Of a stretch of DNA of 64,000 nucleotides, positions 48,394 to 58,628 are shown piece after piece. Both the position numbers and the translations under genes were made by a program. A model generated the notes under the pieces. That model was not told where the DNA came from. It saw nothing but the letters and a program-made list of their open reading frames with translations, and did not search any database. Position 1 is the stretch's first letter. Each line of letters opens with the position of its first letter. Source of the stretch: Sacculina carcini (taxonomy: Eukaryota; Arthropoda; Thecostraca; Sacculinidae); NCBI GenBank assembly GCA_916048095.2, contig OU696584.1, positions 4,491,849 to 4,555,848 on the forward strand. Reading direction: 5' to 3'.

Positions 48394-51263
48394 GCAATGA
48401 GGCGCTTCCTTCAGTCACTGTGTTTATTGATCAACGTGAGTCTTGTGTGCTTGTTGATACCGGTTGTTCTCGCTGTATTGTGTGGAGTGGAGTTTGTAGA
48501 GCATGGACACCAGTAACGACTCATGTGAATACTTTGGGTGGCATGAGCTTTGACTGTTCGGGTGTTGGTGAATGTTGTGTGAGTGTCGAGAAACAGTCAG
48601 TTGTTGTAAAAGCCCTTGTTGTGCAGCACAAGCCGATGGGATATGATGCGATTCTGGGAATGAACGCCATATCAGCGCTGGGGGGTGTTTGCGTACGTGC
48701 TGACGGTGGGGTGCATTTTCAAGTGAGTACCAAGGCTGCATACTGTGCTGCGGCTGGTGATATTGTTCAGTCAAAACCTGGACATGAGGCACGGTTCGAT
48801 GCAGCTAAAAACATGTGGACTTGCAAGTGGAAGTGGCTTGACGACCACGAGCCGCAGCGTTTGACAAACGAAACTGCACAATATCATGTGAGGCAACACG
48901 CCAAGGAGGCATTCGACAGAGAGATCAATGAGTGGATCAGCAACAAATGGTTGATTCCCTATGATGAGAGTGTACATGGGCCTGCCCGCTGTTTGATTCC
49001 ACTGATGGCAGTAACCCAAAAGAACAAGAACAAAGTGAGACCGGTCCTCGATTTCCGAGAATTAAATAAACACATTGACACTCGTTCTGCAGATGCTGAC
49101 GTATGCAATGAGAAGCTGAGGGAATGGCGGATGAAGGGAGACAATGTGTTTATCATGGACCTCAAGAAAGCCTACCTGCAGCTATCAGTTGACAGTTCAT
49201 TGTGGCCTTTCCAGACGGTGAAGTTCAATGGTGTGTTGTACTGCTTGACCAGGCTTGGATTCGGGTTGAGTGAGGCGCCCATGATCATGCATACGGTGGT
49301 CGACTCGGTGATGGCACAGAACGACCAGATAAGACGTGGGACATCGGCATATGTTGACGATGTTCTCATTGACGGAAACATTGTGTCACCCGAAGCGGTG
49401 AAGGAGCACTTTGCCAAGTACGGCCTTGAATCGAAAGAGATTCAAAAGCTCTCTGACGGAACCCGAGTGCTCGGCTTACACGTGTTTTCATCAGAGTCTG
49501 GCAAGCTGATGTGGAAAAGGGACAATGCCGTGGGTGAGTGTCCGGAACAGCTCACGAGACGAGTCGTGTTTTCACTATGCAGCACTGTAGTGTCGCATTA
49601 TCCTGTCGGTGGCTGGCTGCGAGTTGCCGCTTCGTACATCAAGCGACTTGCATCCGAAGCGACAAACAGCTGGGACGAACCGATTTGTGACTCGGCACTC
49701 CAGAGTCATGTGAACGAAGTGATGTCGAGACTACAGCATAGCGATCCCGTGAGAGGCGTGTGGAAGATCGATGGTGATTCGGCGAATGTATGGGTAGACG
49801 CCAGCAACATTGCCATTGGTGCGTTGGTTGAGGTAAATGGCGAGACAGTGGAGGATGCTTGCTGGTTGAGAAGGGACAGCCACCACATAAACCTCAGTGA
49901 GCTAGAGGCCGTGATAAAGGGGCTTGGACTGGCGATCAAGCTGAAATTTCGAAAAATTCGGCTTTTCACAGATTCATCCACGGTGCATGTGTGGCTCAGG
50001 GGACTCCTAACGGCAAAGGAGCGTGTCAGGACCACTGCCTGTAGTGAGTTGCTGATCAGGCGCCGACTAGAGATCATCGGTGGATTGTTGGACGAGTACG
50101 ACCTGACGGTTGAAGTAATGAAGGTGGCGTCTGAGAGGAATAAAGCAGATTGCCTGACTCGTGTGCCTGGTCACTGGTTGAAACAGGACAAATCAGTGTG
50201 TGCCGCAGGTGCTGAACCGACTGACGTGCGTTCTCGCATCAGGCAGATTCACCACGACGCCGGACATCCGGGCATCCACCGAACGCGGTACTTTTGCCGG
50301 AGGAAAAAGCTTTACGTGAGCAAGCGGGAAGTCGCAGATGTTGTGAGGTCGTGTGACATCTGCAATTCGATTTGCCCGGCGTCAGTGAAATGGAGACACG
50401 GGAAACTGAGCGTGAATCAAAACTGGCACCGACTGGCAGCAGATTTTGTGCATGTGCGTAATTTATTGTATGTGTCTGTCATCGATTGTGGTCCTTCGAG
50501 GTTTTCTCTCTGGCGCAAGGTTCGCAGTCGCAGCAGCGATGAAGTGGCGGACATTTTCGATGATATTTTTAGTGAGCGTGGACCCCCAAATGAGATACTT
50601 CTGGACAACGACACGTCTTTTCGTGGACAGTCTTTTGTGCGGGCGATGGAACGTTGGGGTGTGAGCATTCGCTATCGGTGTGCTTTTCGCCCAGAAGGAA
50701 ACGGCATAGCGGAGAGGTCGCATCGGACTGTCAAGACCATTGTGGCGAGGAAACAGTGCAGCGTGAGAGAGGCTGTGATGTTGCACAATCTGACGCCAAT
50801 GGATGACGCCGGTCGCAGACCTGTTGATGGTGTGTATCGATACAGAGTACGAATGCGTGACGAACTCCCGCGACAGCGCAGCACATCTGTTCGTGGCTGC
50901 GATTATGAGGTCGGCGATCCTGTCTGGGTGAGGCAGCGCGGTGATCGGTGTGATGCTGTCGGTCGCAGGGGTACCGTCACAAGTGTCGTGTCAGACCTCG
51001 TTGTCGCCGTCGATGGCATCAACAGGCACGTGGGTGATGTCAGACCACGGGCGGAGACGGAGAACGGTGGCGGTACGAACTCATTGGTCGAGGCGAGCGG
51101 TGACGTGGCGGACGACGGCGAGCCTGCCGTCATGGTGTACGGTGAGAGGACTGCCGGGACTGGTCCGGCGAGTAGCGGTCAGCAGCAGACGCGACCACAG
51201 CGACAGAGTCAGCGTCCGGCGCGGTTCAATGATTATGTTGTGTATAATTCTAATCGGGCATAG
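48342..51263 (+). CDS. pol: pol polyprotein of LTR-C (PR-RT-RNaseH-IN)
   Basis: About 973 residues in the -1 frame. Protease: VLVDTGCSRCIVW and ILGMNAISALGGV. RT: KVRPVLDFRELNKHI, MDLKKAYLQLSV, LTRLGFGLSEAPMIM and catalytic AYVDDVLID. RNase H: VWVDASNIAIGA, LSELEAVIK and FTDSSTVHVW. Integrase: zinc region (HHDAGHPGIHRTRY, then CDICNSIC), LAADFVHVRN, ILLDNDTSFRGQ and NGIAERSHR, with 35 residues between the second D and the E. The C-terminal tail is Gln/Arg-rich and ends RFNDYVVYNSNRA. All catalytic residues are present. Confidence 0.92.
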   Translation, partial: GKRGRRGFVSASTLSSVSNEALPSVTVFIDQRESCVLVDTGCSRCIVWSGVCRAWTPVTTHVNTLGGMSFDCSGVGECCVSVEKQSVVVKALVVQHKPMGYDAILGMNAISALGGVCVRADGGVHFQVSTKAAYCAAAGDIVQSKPGHEARFDAAKNMWTCKWKWLDDHEPQRLTNETAQYHVRQHAKEAFDREINEWISNKWLIPYDESVHGPARCLIPLMAVTQKNKNKVRPVLDFRELNKHIDTRSADADVCNEKLREWRMKGDNVFIMDLKKAYLQLSVDSSLWPFQTVKFNGVLYCLTRLGFGLSEAPMIMHTVVDSVMAQNDQIRRGTSAYVDDVLIDGNIVSPEAVKEHFAKYGLESKEIQKLSDGTRVLGLHVFSSESGKLMWKRDNAVGECPEQLTRRVVFSLCSTVVSHYPVGGWLRVAASYIKRLASEATNSWDEPICDSALQSHVNEVMSRLQHSDPVRGVWKIDGDSANVWVDASNIAIGALVEVNGETVEDACWLRRDSHHINLSELEAVIKGLGLAIKLKFRKIRLFTDSSTVHVWLRGLLTAKERVRTTACSELLIRRRLEIIGGLLDEYDLTVEVMKVASERNKADCLTRVPGHWLKQDKSVCAAGAEPTDVRSRIRQIHHDAGHPGIHRTRYFCRRKKLYVSKREVADVVRSCDICNSICPASVKWRHGKLSVNQNWHRLAADFVHVRNLLYVSVIDCGPSRFSLWRKVRSRSSDEVADIFDDIFSERGPPNEILLDNDTSFRGQSFVRAMERWGVSIRYRCAFRPEGNGIAERSHRTVKTIVARKQCSVREAVMLHNLTPMDDAGRRPVDGVYRYRVRMRDELPRQRSTSVRGCDYEVGDPVWVRQRGDRCDAVGRRGTVTSVVSDLVVAVDGINRHVGDVRPRAETENGGGTNSLVEASGDVADDGEPAVMVYGERTAGTGPASSGQQQTRPQRQSQRPARFNDYVVYNSNRA

Positions 51264-51275
51264 TGATTCTTAGAA

Positions 51276-51286
51276 TCAGGGGGATA
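51276..51286 (+). promoter_or_regulatory. Polypurine tract of LTR-C
   Basis: A purine run containing AGGGGGATA abuts the 3' LTR start at 51287, a few bases after the pol stop. Confidence 0.8.
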
Positions 51287-51662
51287 TGTATTATGTTTAT
51301 TGTGTATTGCATGGTATTGTATCTTGTACTATATATAATTGTGTGTGCGTGCATGTGAATTTGTGTGCGTACGTGGGAGTGTGATTTTGTGTACGGTGTT
51401 GTGTGCGCGCGCGGAGGTAGCTGCGTCACACAAGCGCGAGCGATGAGTGCATGCATGCGCGGGTGGTATCCGCCCTGAGTCAACGGTCGCTCGTGCATGC
51501 TGGGCAGTGCGTTACTGGTGAAGTGAGAGTGTGGTGTTTGTGCAGTGGTTTAGAGTGTTGTTCGGTGGAGAGAGTAGTATTTAGTGCATTGTGTTGCGGT
51601 GTGATCGTGTGGAATTGTGCTTTCTTGTTCTTTTTTATTTTTCGTGCTTACATTCAAATACA
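51287..51662 (+). repeat. 3' LTR of LTR-C
   Basis: 376 bp matching 47295-47670; ends ATTCAAATACA and is followed by CTTTC. Confidence 0.95.
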
Positions 51663-51720
51663 CTTTCTTAATAGCCTTTACTACATATCACGTTTATACG
51701 CATGCATGTGAATGCATGCT

Positions 51721-51755
<35 letters not shown>

Positions 51756-51773
51756 ATGTGTGTGTGTTTACAG

Positions 51774-52123
51774 TTGTCAGCGGCGACACACCGCAAACAC
51801 CAGTGCACGACAAGGGGTCGTTGACCCTGACGACCGGCGCTGGGATCACGGCCGTGGAGGGGGCGATCAACGAGCCCCCACAGCCGTGTTCGTGTGACTG
51901 CGGCATACTGTGCGGCCGTATTTCACTGCTGCACTTCGTTGTTGTCCTGGTGCTCCTTGGTGTCAGTGGTATTAGCACGCGCATGTCACACAAAGCCACA
52001 CACACACACGCGCGGGCGCGCTCAACTCGGTATGGCTGTCAGAGGCGCTACCAGGGAGATGTTAGCCGTGAGGATAGAAAGAGAGGCAGAAGAAATCTGA
52101 CGAGGGGAGGGAAAAAAACGTAG
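51774..52123 (+). CDS. Candidate last coding exon, small single-pass membrane protein
   Basis: A GC-rich open stretch that begins after TGTGTTTACAG, a plausible 3' splice site, and continues to TAG at 52121-52123. Translated in the phase left by the candidate exon at 40063-40180, it reads VVSGDTPQTPVHDKG, a Cys cluster PCSCDCGILCGR, a hydrophobic segment (LLHFVVVLVLLGVSG), then a basic tail rich in Arg, Lys and His. The Cys cluster next to the membrane segment could be acylated; that is inference. The whole two-exon protein would be about 155 residues. The pairing rests only on phase, composition and strand. Confidence 0.3.
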
Positions 52124-52306
52124 CAACAAAATACAAGAACACCGAGGCAACTCAACAAATATACGGAGTATCATATTAGATGGACCGTCTATCTCAAATG
52201 AAAATGTGCTGTATCGTCCATCTTATGTGATAATCATGTTTTTGGATCAAAACATTACCTCCCATGGTTACCTTAAGTGCAACAACTTTGGCGTTTTCTT
52301 TTATAT
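52124..52306. other. Short unassigned interval before LTR-G
   Basis: No gene. TATAT (52302-52306) is the expected position of the LTR-G target duplication, but the other copy is outside the window. Confidence 0.5.
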
Positions 52307-53292
52307 TGTTACGCGAAGCTCGTTCAGAACGAGCACATAACAAAGAGCGGTGTAGCACAGCAGATATATTATAAATATACAGTAACAATAGTACAAAGAA
52401 TATCACAAGGCCGGAGACGAGCAAAACCTCGGCACGAAGGCCGCGGCACAGAATTCCGTAACAGTGGTGTAGCGAGTCCTCCACTGAAACAGCTACTGCA
52501 CCGTTACAAATAATACAGGTAATAATCGCGCAATAAATATCAAAGGCCGGAGTCCAGCAAAACCTCGGCACGAAGGCCGCGGCACAGAATTCCGTAACAG
52601 TGGTGTAGCGAGTCCTCCACTGAAACAGCTACTGCACCGTTACAAGTAATACAGGTAATATCTTAGGCCAATGCGCGGCAATCGCAACGAGCACGTTATC
52701 CAACACAATGTGTCGGACGATGCTCGGGTCGAACTGACACAAGGCGAGCGAGACACAGAGAGTACCCCTGTCAGTCAAGCTATTGCCAAAGTCCCAGTCC
52801 AACTGCCCGCGCACCGAGGCGACGGGACTTAAATAAACTTGGCCGTGCGTGTGCCTCGACCCGACCGCGTATGAACATTGGAACACAATTGGCCAGGCAA
52901 TAGCAAAAGACAAATGTAACCACCCGATTGGTAGCTATGTGATCACGCCAGCACGTAGGCTACTGTGATTGGCTGAACGATTTTCGCAAGCTAACACGCA
53001 TACACACGTCACCTAACCTACATGGAATATTCTAGAACGCATGCCACACAAACATACAGACACATGCGGCAAATACATAGAGACACATACGCACACGTAT
53101 ACACATGCAACAAGCGTGTTTGCTGGTTGTACGCAGACACACGTCACCTAACATACACCGAACATTCTAGAAAGCATGCCACACAAGCATACAAACACGT
53201 GCGGCACATACATATAAACGCATACGCGCACGCATACACATTTAAATATACACACATTTACACAATGAATAAAATATGCATGGCACGCCACA
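52307..53292 (-). repeat. 3' LTR of LTR-G (986 bp) with two internal tandem duplications
   Basis: On the minus strand TGTGGCGTGCC...CTTCGCGTAACA. Inside, a 136-bp unit is tandemly doubled (about 52408-52543 and 52544-52670) and a 135-bp unit is doubled near the other end (about 53006-53140 and 53141-53275). The first duplication is also present in the 5' LTR; the second is cut off there by LINE-beta-2. Confidence 0.88.
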
Positions 53293-53307
53293 TGAGCCCC
53301 CCTTTAG
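53293..53307 (-). promoter_or_regulatory. Polypurine tract of LTR-G
   Basis: The minus strand reads CTAAAGGGGGGCTCA directly against the LTR start. Confidence 0.85.
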
Positions 53308-54990
53308 ATCATGGCGGAAACGAACCGGAGGCTTGACAGCTCTGCCAGATCGGGTACGGTACAAAATGGATTGTGGTGTGGTGCGCGTCTGAGTGTGAGT
53401 GATCTTGGTGGAGTCTTGTTTTGCCTGATGCACGAAGCTGTCGTTCTCCGGAGCGCATGAAATGTTCTCATTTTCCAGAAATGCTGGACGCAGACGATCA
53501 ATGCCGACCACCTCGTGTCCATGCCGCTCAATAGTGAACGTTTTTGGCGCACGTTTCACCACCTTGTACGGCCCCTGGTACACCGGCTGCAGCGGACGTC
53601 TGTGGCCGTCATGACGCACGAACACGAAATCTGCATCGGACAAGCTGGGCAGTTGGAACACTGCTGTCTCAGCTGCACGGGTCTGCTGTGGCCGGATAGC
53701 ACTGAAATGTTCAGACAATTGTTTGGCAAACTGACAATATGTGTGAGTCAATTGTGGTTGTCTATTTAACAATTCACCTTGTAAACGCAATTTGGCACCA
53801 TATACCAGCTCGGCGGAGGAACAATTTAAAGGTGATTTCATGCAGTACCGAATACCTAACAGGACTATTGGCAGTCTGTTTGTCCAGTCACTACAACCCC
53901 GAAGTGCGCCTTTGAGCTGGCGGTGAAGCCGTTCTACTAGGCTGTTGGCTGCCGGATTGTACGTCGTTGTCAAGCGCGTGTTTGGATCCGAAACAGTTGT
54001 TGAGTTGTCTCCAGAGGTGGCTTGTGAATTGAGTGTCTCTGTCTGAGACAATACTCTCGGGGACACCAAAACGTGACACCCAAGTTGAAATAAAATATCG
54101 TGCTACCCTATCGGCCGATATGTCAGGAATAGGACATGCTTCTGGCCAGTGTGTAAACCTGTCAATCACTGTCAAAATATATTGGTGACCATTAGAGCAC
54201 GGAAGTGGGCCTACTATGTCTACGTGCACACGCTGAAATCGGCGCGAGGTTAACTCAAATTGTCCGACTGGTGAACGATTATGTCTGGTGATCTTACATG
54301 TTTGACAATGTGCGCACTGTTTGGTCCAAGTGACGATATCTTGTCGCATGTTGGGCCAGACATATCTGTCGGATACGAGCTTCATGGATGCAGCTCGGCC
54401 TGGATGGGAAAGACTGTGCAAGATACGGAAAACATCCTGACGCATTCTGGTTGGCACCAAGGGTCGCGGTGTTCCGGTTGAAATATCGCACAGACTTTTG
54501 TGTTTGGAAACTGCAGGAAAACTCTGCCACTCCAGCTTTAAGCTGGTTGACTCGTTTTGGAAAAGTTCTTGCAGTTCAGTATCTGCTTGCTGCTGTTTTG
54601 ATAGCGAGTCTATGTCAATGGTTGAAGACACGGCGCTTACTCTAGATAACGCATCAGAGACCACATTGACCTTGCCGCTTATATGACGCACATCTGCAGT
54701 GAACTGTAGTATGTAGTCTAAATGGCGCTGTTCTCTCGGTGAGTGGTTGTGTGTGGGAGTGCGGATCGCGTGCGTCGGCGGCTTATGGTCGGTAAATATG
54801 GTGAAATCTCGACCTTCTAGATACTGACGGAAATGTCGAACGGATAAATACACGGCTAGCACTTCTTTACCGAACGCACTTTAGTTGGCTTGAGCTGAAG
54901 TCAGCTGTTTCGACCAAAAAGCCAGTGGCTCCCACTCACCGTGACTACATTGCTGCAAATCTGCACCAATCCCAGAATCACTGGCATCTG
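53308..54990 (-). pseudogene. LTR-G RNase H and integrase
   Basis: Minus strand. RNase H: FTDASDSGIGADL, then a TAA within the AFGKE region (near 54880), then TDHKPPTHAI. Integrase: zinc region (HSLSHPGRAASMKLV, later CAHCQTC), HVDIVGPLPCSNGH with the first D, IVSDRDTQFTS with the second D, a frameshift near 53960-54000, and NSLVERLHRQLK with the E. The C-terminal region has a GPYKVVKRAPKTFTI beta-barrel-like segment before the end. Two lesions disable the protein. Confidence 0.85.
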
Positions 54991-55043
54991 TGAAAAGAGC
55001 TAATTGCGCGGAGTCATTCTGATGATGCAACGACGCGGATTCG

Positions 55044-55964
55044 CTAAGTGCGTTTTTGACTTGTCAAATGCATCTGTAGCCTCGTTCGTCCATATGAGAG
55101 GAACCTTGGATTTTTTGCATGATTTGTTATCAGCTTGTGTAAGGGAGCAAGAAGTGAAGCTGCATGAGGCAAAAAACGGTGGTAAAAAGTTACCATGTCC
55201 AAGTACCTACGCAGTTGCTCCTGCGTTTTTGGAAGAGGAAATTCGATTATAGCTTTCACTGCGTCGTGCTGCGGAAGTATGCCGCCAATATTTATCGTGT
55301 GGCCGAGAAAAGTCAATTCCGGCTTGCCGAACACGCATTTGTCTATGTTTATTTTGATGCCGTGTGCGCGCAAACCACTGAGAACTGTGTGTAGATGTGA
55401 CCGGTGGTCTGCCTCGTTTTTGCTGGCTATCAAGATGTCGTCTATGTACACGAATATGAAATTTAAGCCTCGGCGTACTGAGTCCAACAGACGTTGCATT
55501 GACTGCACGCTATTACGCAATCCAAACGGCATCCGCAACATTTCGAAAGAACCAAATGGCGTGGTGATTGCCGTTTTGTGTATGTCGTCCGGGTGTACAG
55601 GAATCTGGAAAAACGCTTTGACCTGGTCAATCTTCGAAAATATAGTCGAACCATGTAATGCTGCAGAAAAATCTTGCAGATACGGCACTGGGTATCTGTC
55701 CGGAGTCGTTACTCTGTTCAGAGCTCTATAATCTCCACAAGGCCGCCAATCGGAAAATGCCCGTTTCGGAACAAGATGGAGTGCCGCTGCATAAGGACTG
55801 TTACTCGGTCGTATTATACCCTGTGCCAGCATCTTTTCAAACTCCGCTTTGGCAATTTTCAGCCTAGAAGAATCAAGTTTTCGAGGTCGACAAAACAGAG
55901 GCTTACCATGTGTATGAATTCGGCGAAAAACACCGTGTTTCGAAACGTCAGAAGTGACGGAAGG
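55044..55964 (-). pseudogene. LTR-G reverse transcriptase
   Basis: Minus strand open from an ATG at 55832: MLAQGIIRPSNSPYAAALHL, WRPCGDYRALNRVT, FSKIDQVKAFFQIPV, FGLRNSVQSMQRL (usually FGLRNA.Q.FQR), catalytic YIDDILIAS, and LTFLGHTI. The frame ends at 55044 with a frameshift before RNase H. 55833-55964 is the short protease-RT linker, which is not in one frame. Confidence 0.88.
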
Positions 55965-56349
55965 CTACAAAAGCCCTGGGAATCGTTTGACAATGGCCTG
56001 GTAGTTCTCATGGTGACCAGACATGGACACGGAGATCAGCAAAGGCGCATGTGAACCAGAACCGCGAACCTTGAGCTGCGTGGTATTATCGATAAGCTCG
56101 CACTTTCTTGGGTTAACGCTAATATCATGATGCGAAAGGAAATCACACCCGATTATCGATATGTCAATATCAGCTAAGATAAATGTCCACGGAAAATTTC
56201 TACGCAGACCGAGTGATACTGTGAGCGTTTTAGAAAAATGTGTGCGTATAGCACTGTTATTGACCGCTTGCAGACACAATAGAGACTTGTCACTGGATGG
56301 ATAATGACGCGTTGACACGATACTATACTGCGCCCCGGTGTCTATCAGT
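55965..56349 (-). pseudogene. LTR-G protease, cut by LINE-delta-2
   Basis: Minus strand: LIDTGAQYSIVS (catalytic DTG near 56338-56330), then DIDISIIGCDFLSHH and a stretch to 55965. The residues that should precede DTG lie on the other side of LINE-delta-2, at LFFVRDQ near 58640. Confidence 0.85.
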
Positions 56350-56474
56350 CGTGTGCGCGCAGCCGTGAGGTGAGCACGTGTGCGTGCTTTGTCCTCGCTG
56401 GCGGTGACTGCGGCTCCGAGTGTTTGTCTCTGTGAATTGTGTGCGTTGTGTCTGTTTGTGTGTGTATGTGCTTA

Positions 56475-58244
56475 ATGGCTCATCGCTGTAGGCGCACGCA
56501 CCCGCATGGGCGCAGGCCAGGTTCCAGGAGCGCTCGCTCGTTGGACCCGCGGAGTGCCATCCGGGGCCATGAGGCTGTCTACCCAGCCCATGCAAACGCC
56601 GTAGCAACTTTCAACGTCCGTTCTCTTACAGATGACCGAAAACTGCAGGAGTTGGCTCGACTTGGTGCCGATCTGCGTATCCACATAATCGCGGTGCAGG
56701 AACACCGGCGGTTCTTACCAGCAACACAACCCAATTCGGGCAATGTTTTCACTTCCGTGCACGTATCAGCCGGATGGACTTTTTGGTTCGCGTCCGCTTC
56801 ACAGGCAGGCGTCGGCGGTGTTGGTTTCCTACTATCACCGACAGCATCACAGGCGTTGCTAAAGTTCGAAGCTCTACACGAGAGAATCGCCGCGGCTACC
56901 TTTCAACTCGCCAAAAACCGCCTTCATGTCGCCTCTGTTTACATGCCATCTGCGTGTGCCAATGACCTTACAACTACAATGGAATGTCTGGACGTTCTGT
57001 CATCGTACTTAGAAACCCGACCACGACGCGACGTCTCATGTCTGGCCGGAGATTTTAACGCAGCCTTGTCAAATTGTGTGCGTACGCTCCATGGCTACCC
57101 ACAATACAACTCAGAACACACAAAAGCTGTCGGCACTTTTGCTGTTAGCAGTGAACTTACTCCGGTCAACGGCTATATGCGGCTTAAGCGAAGTCACTTG
57201 CCAACATTTTTCGGCCCACGTCAACGCAAGGCACGCTTAGACTACATTTTCATCGGTGATAGATACCGCCGCATAATGGGCCGTGTGCGTGTAATCCGAC
57301 CCAAATGTGTGATCTCCGACCATGCTTTGATTGTTTGCACATTGAAGACACATCTGTGGCGCCGGCACCAGCGGCCCAGTCCGATCGCAAGACCTGACTG
57401 GAGCGGTCTGTGGAAGTGCGGCACGCGGGGAAGGTTTGTTGCGACTGTGAACAATCGCATTGTCAGGAATGGTGGCGACTTCGGTAATTTGACTGCAGCA
57501 TTCCGTTTCGCGGCCGACTGTACGATTCCAAAGCAGCGTAGAGGTCGACGATCGTCACTCTGGAACAGCCCAGAAATCGCTGCCCTCCGGCGAGCAGCTC
57601 TGACGCATAATAGCGATGAGCAGTTACTGAAAGTCAACCGACTGTTGCAAGCACACACACTGCATCAAGAAAACACAGTGCGCCGCATGGCGGAGCAAAT
57701 CATGCTTCATCTCGAGGCAGGCAGAAGTGCCTCCATGTGGCAGATGATCAAGGATCTTAGCGGCAGAAAACGAGCGGCTCCGAGCATCACGTCAGCCGAG
57801 AGCATCGACGAACGCATAAATTCGACAATGCGTCACTTTTCGGAGCTTTTGAACCGACAGACTCAATCCGAAGAGTTACAGCAGCCTGCTTCACTACCAG
57901 ATATGCCTGTCATGTCACATCACGAAGTATCGCTCTGCGAGCTGACTTCGGCCGTCAATTCTGCGGAGTGCGGTAAATCAGCAGGGTTCGACGGCATCCC
58001 AGTGGACGTTTGGAAAGTCGACGAGCTGACGCATCTGCTGCTGCCCTTTGTGAACAGCGTTGTAAACTACGCATGTCCACCAGAAGAATGGCTCAGGTCA
58101 GTAATAATAACCATTCCGAAGAAATCTGGCAACATGGAGCTGCATAACCTCCGAGGAATCTCGCTGATGCCATCTGCCACCAAACTCTATAATCGAGTGA
58201 TGTTAAATCGCCGGACAACGGGCACAGTTGAGGTATTGTATTAA
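56475..58244 (+). pseudogene. ORF of LINE-delta-2: endonuclease, linker and RT start
   Basis: About 589 codons from the ATG at 56475. APE-type endonuclease: AVATFNVRSLTDDRKLQEL, IIAVQEHRR with the catalytic E, CLAGDFNAAL, RLDYIFIGD and ISDHALIVC. Linker, then the first RT blocks: AECGKSAGFDGIPVDVWK, VIITIPKKSGNMELHNLRGI and LMPSATKLYNRVMLNR. Immediately afterwards the sequence jumps to C-terminal sequence and a stop, so RT blocks A to E, including YADD, are deleted. Confidence 0.9.
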
Positions 58245-58551
58245 TGTGCGCTACCCACAAACTATCTCCAGTGCAGCCCTGTATGCCACCAGCAAGTTGT
58301 CGGCCGCCAGTGTTTTGTTGCGTCGGAGGCGACTCCAGTTGCTTGGGCATGTACTGCGCCGACCCGAGTCGCCGATGGCAATCGTTTTTGTCAACGCACC
58401 AACAGAACCCCTGCGCAGAGGCAGAGCCAGTCGCCAAACCCTGCGTCAAGTGCTGGACGACGACCTCACAGAGATAGGCATCACGACAGCAGAGGCGGCG
58501 ACTCAGGCCAAAGACAGTGTCCGGTGGGCCAACCTCCTGAAAACGCTGTAA
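58245..58551 (+). pseudogene. C-terminal segment of LINE-delta-2
   Basis: In another frame: SAASVLLRRRRLQLLGHVLRR and onward to NLLKTL-stop, resembling the last part of RTE-like LINE proteins. It follows the RT-core deletion directly. Confidence 0.7.
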
Positions 58552-58628
58552 CACGGCTGATCTGATTGTTGCTACGGGCGAGATGTGTGCCTTTTTTGCA
58601 TATGTCACTCTTCGCATCATCATCATCA

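Larger units (their letters stand above)
47295..51662 (+). mobile_element. LTR-C: complete, apparently young LTR retrotransposon
   Basis: 4368 bp with two 376-bp LTRs and an exact 5-bp target duplication CTTTC (47290-47294 and 51663-51667). It shares its plan with LTR-B: the same 12-nt primer-binding candidate, gag with two knuckles, GGGAAAC heptamer, pol in -1 frame, polypurine tract. LTRs show no difference where compared. Both frames are fully open and the catalytic motifs intact. It is a different subfamily from LTR-B: the LTRs do not align and the proteins are only moderately similar. Confidence 0.95.
56350..58628 (+). mobile_element. LINE-delta-2: LINE inserted in the LTR-G protease, RT core deleted
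   Basis: Begins CGTGTGCGCGCAGCCG, the same 5' end as LINE-delta-1, and ends in a CATCATCATCAT tail. It interrupts LTR-G between LFFVRDQ and LIDTGAQ. No target duplication could be matched, so a small deletion or decay at the junction is likely. It carries the whole endonuclease and linker but lacks the catalytic part of RT, the opposite of LINE-delta-1. Confidence 0.88.
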
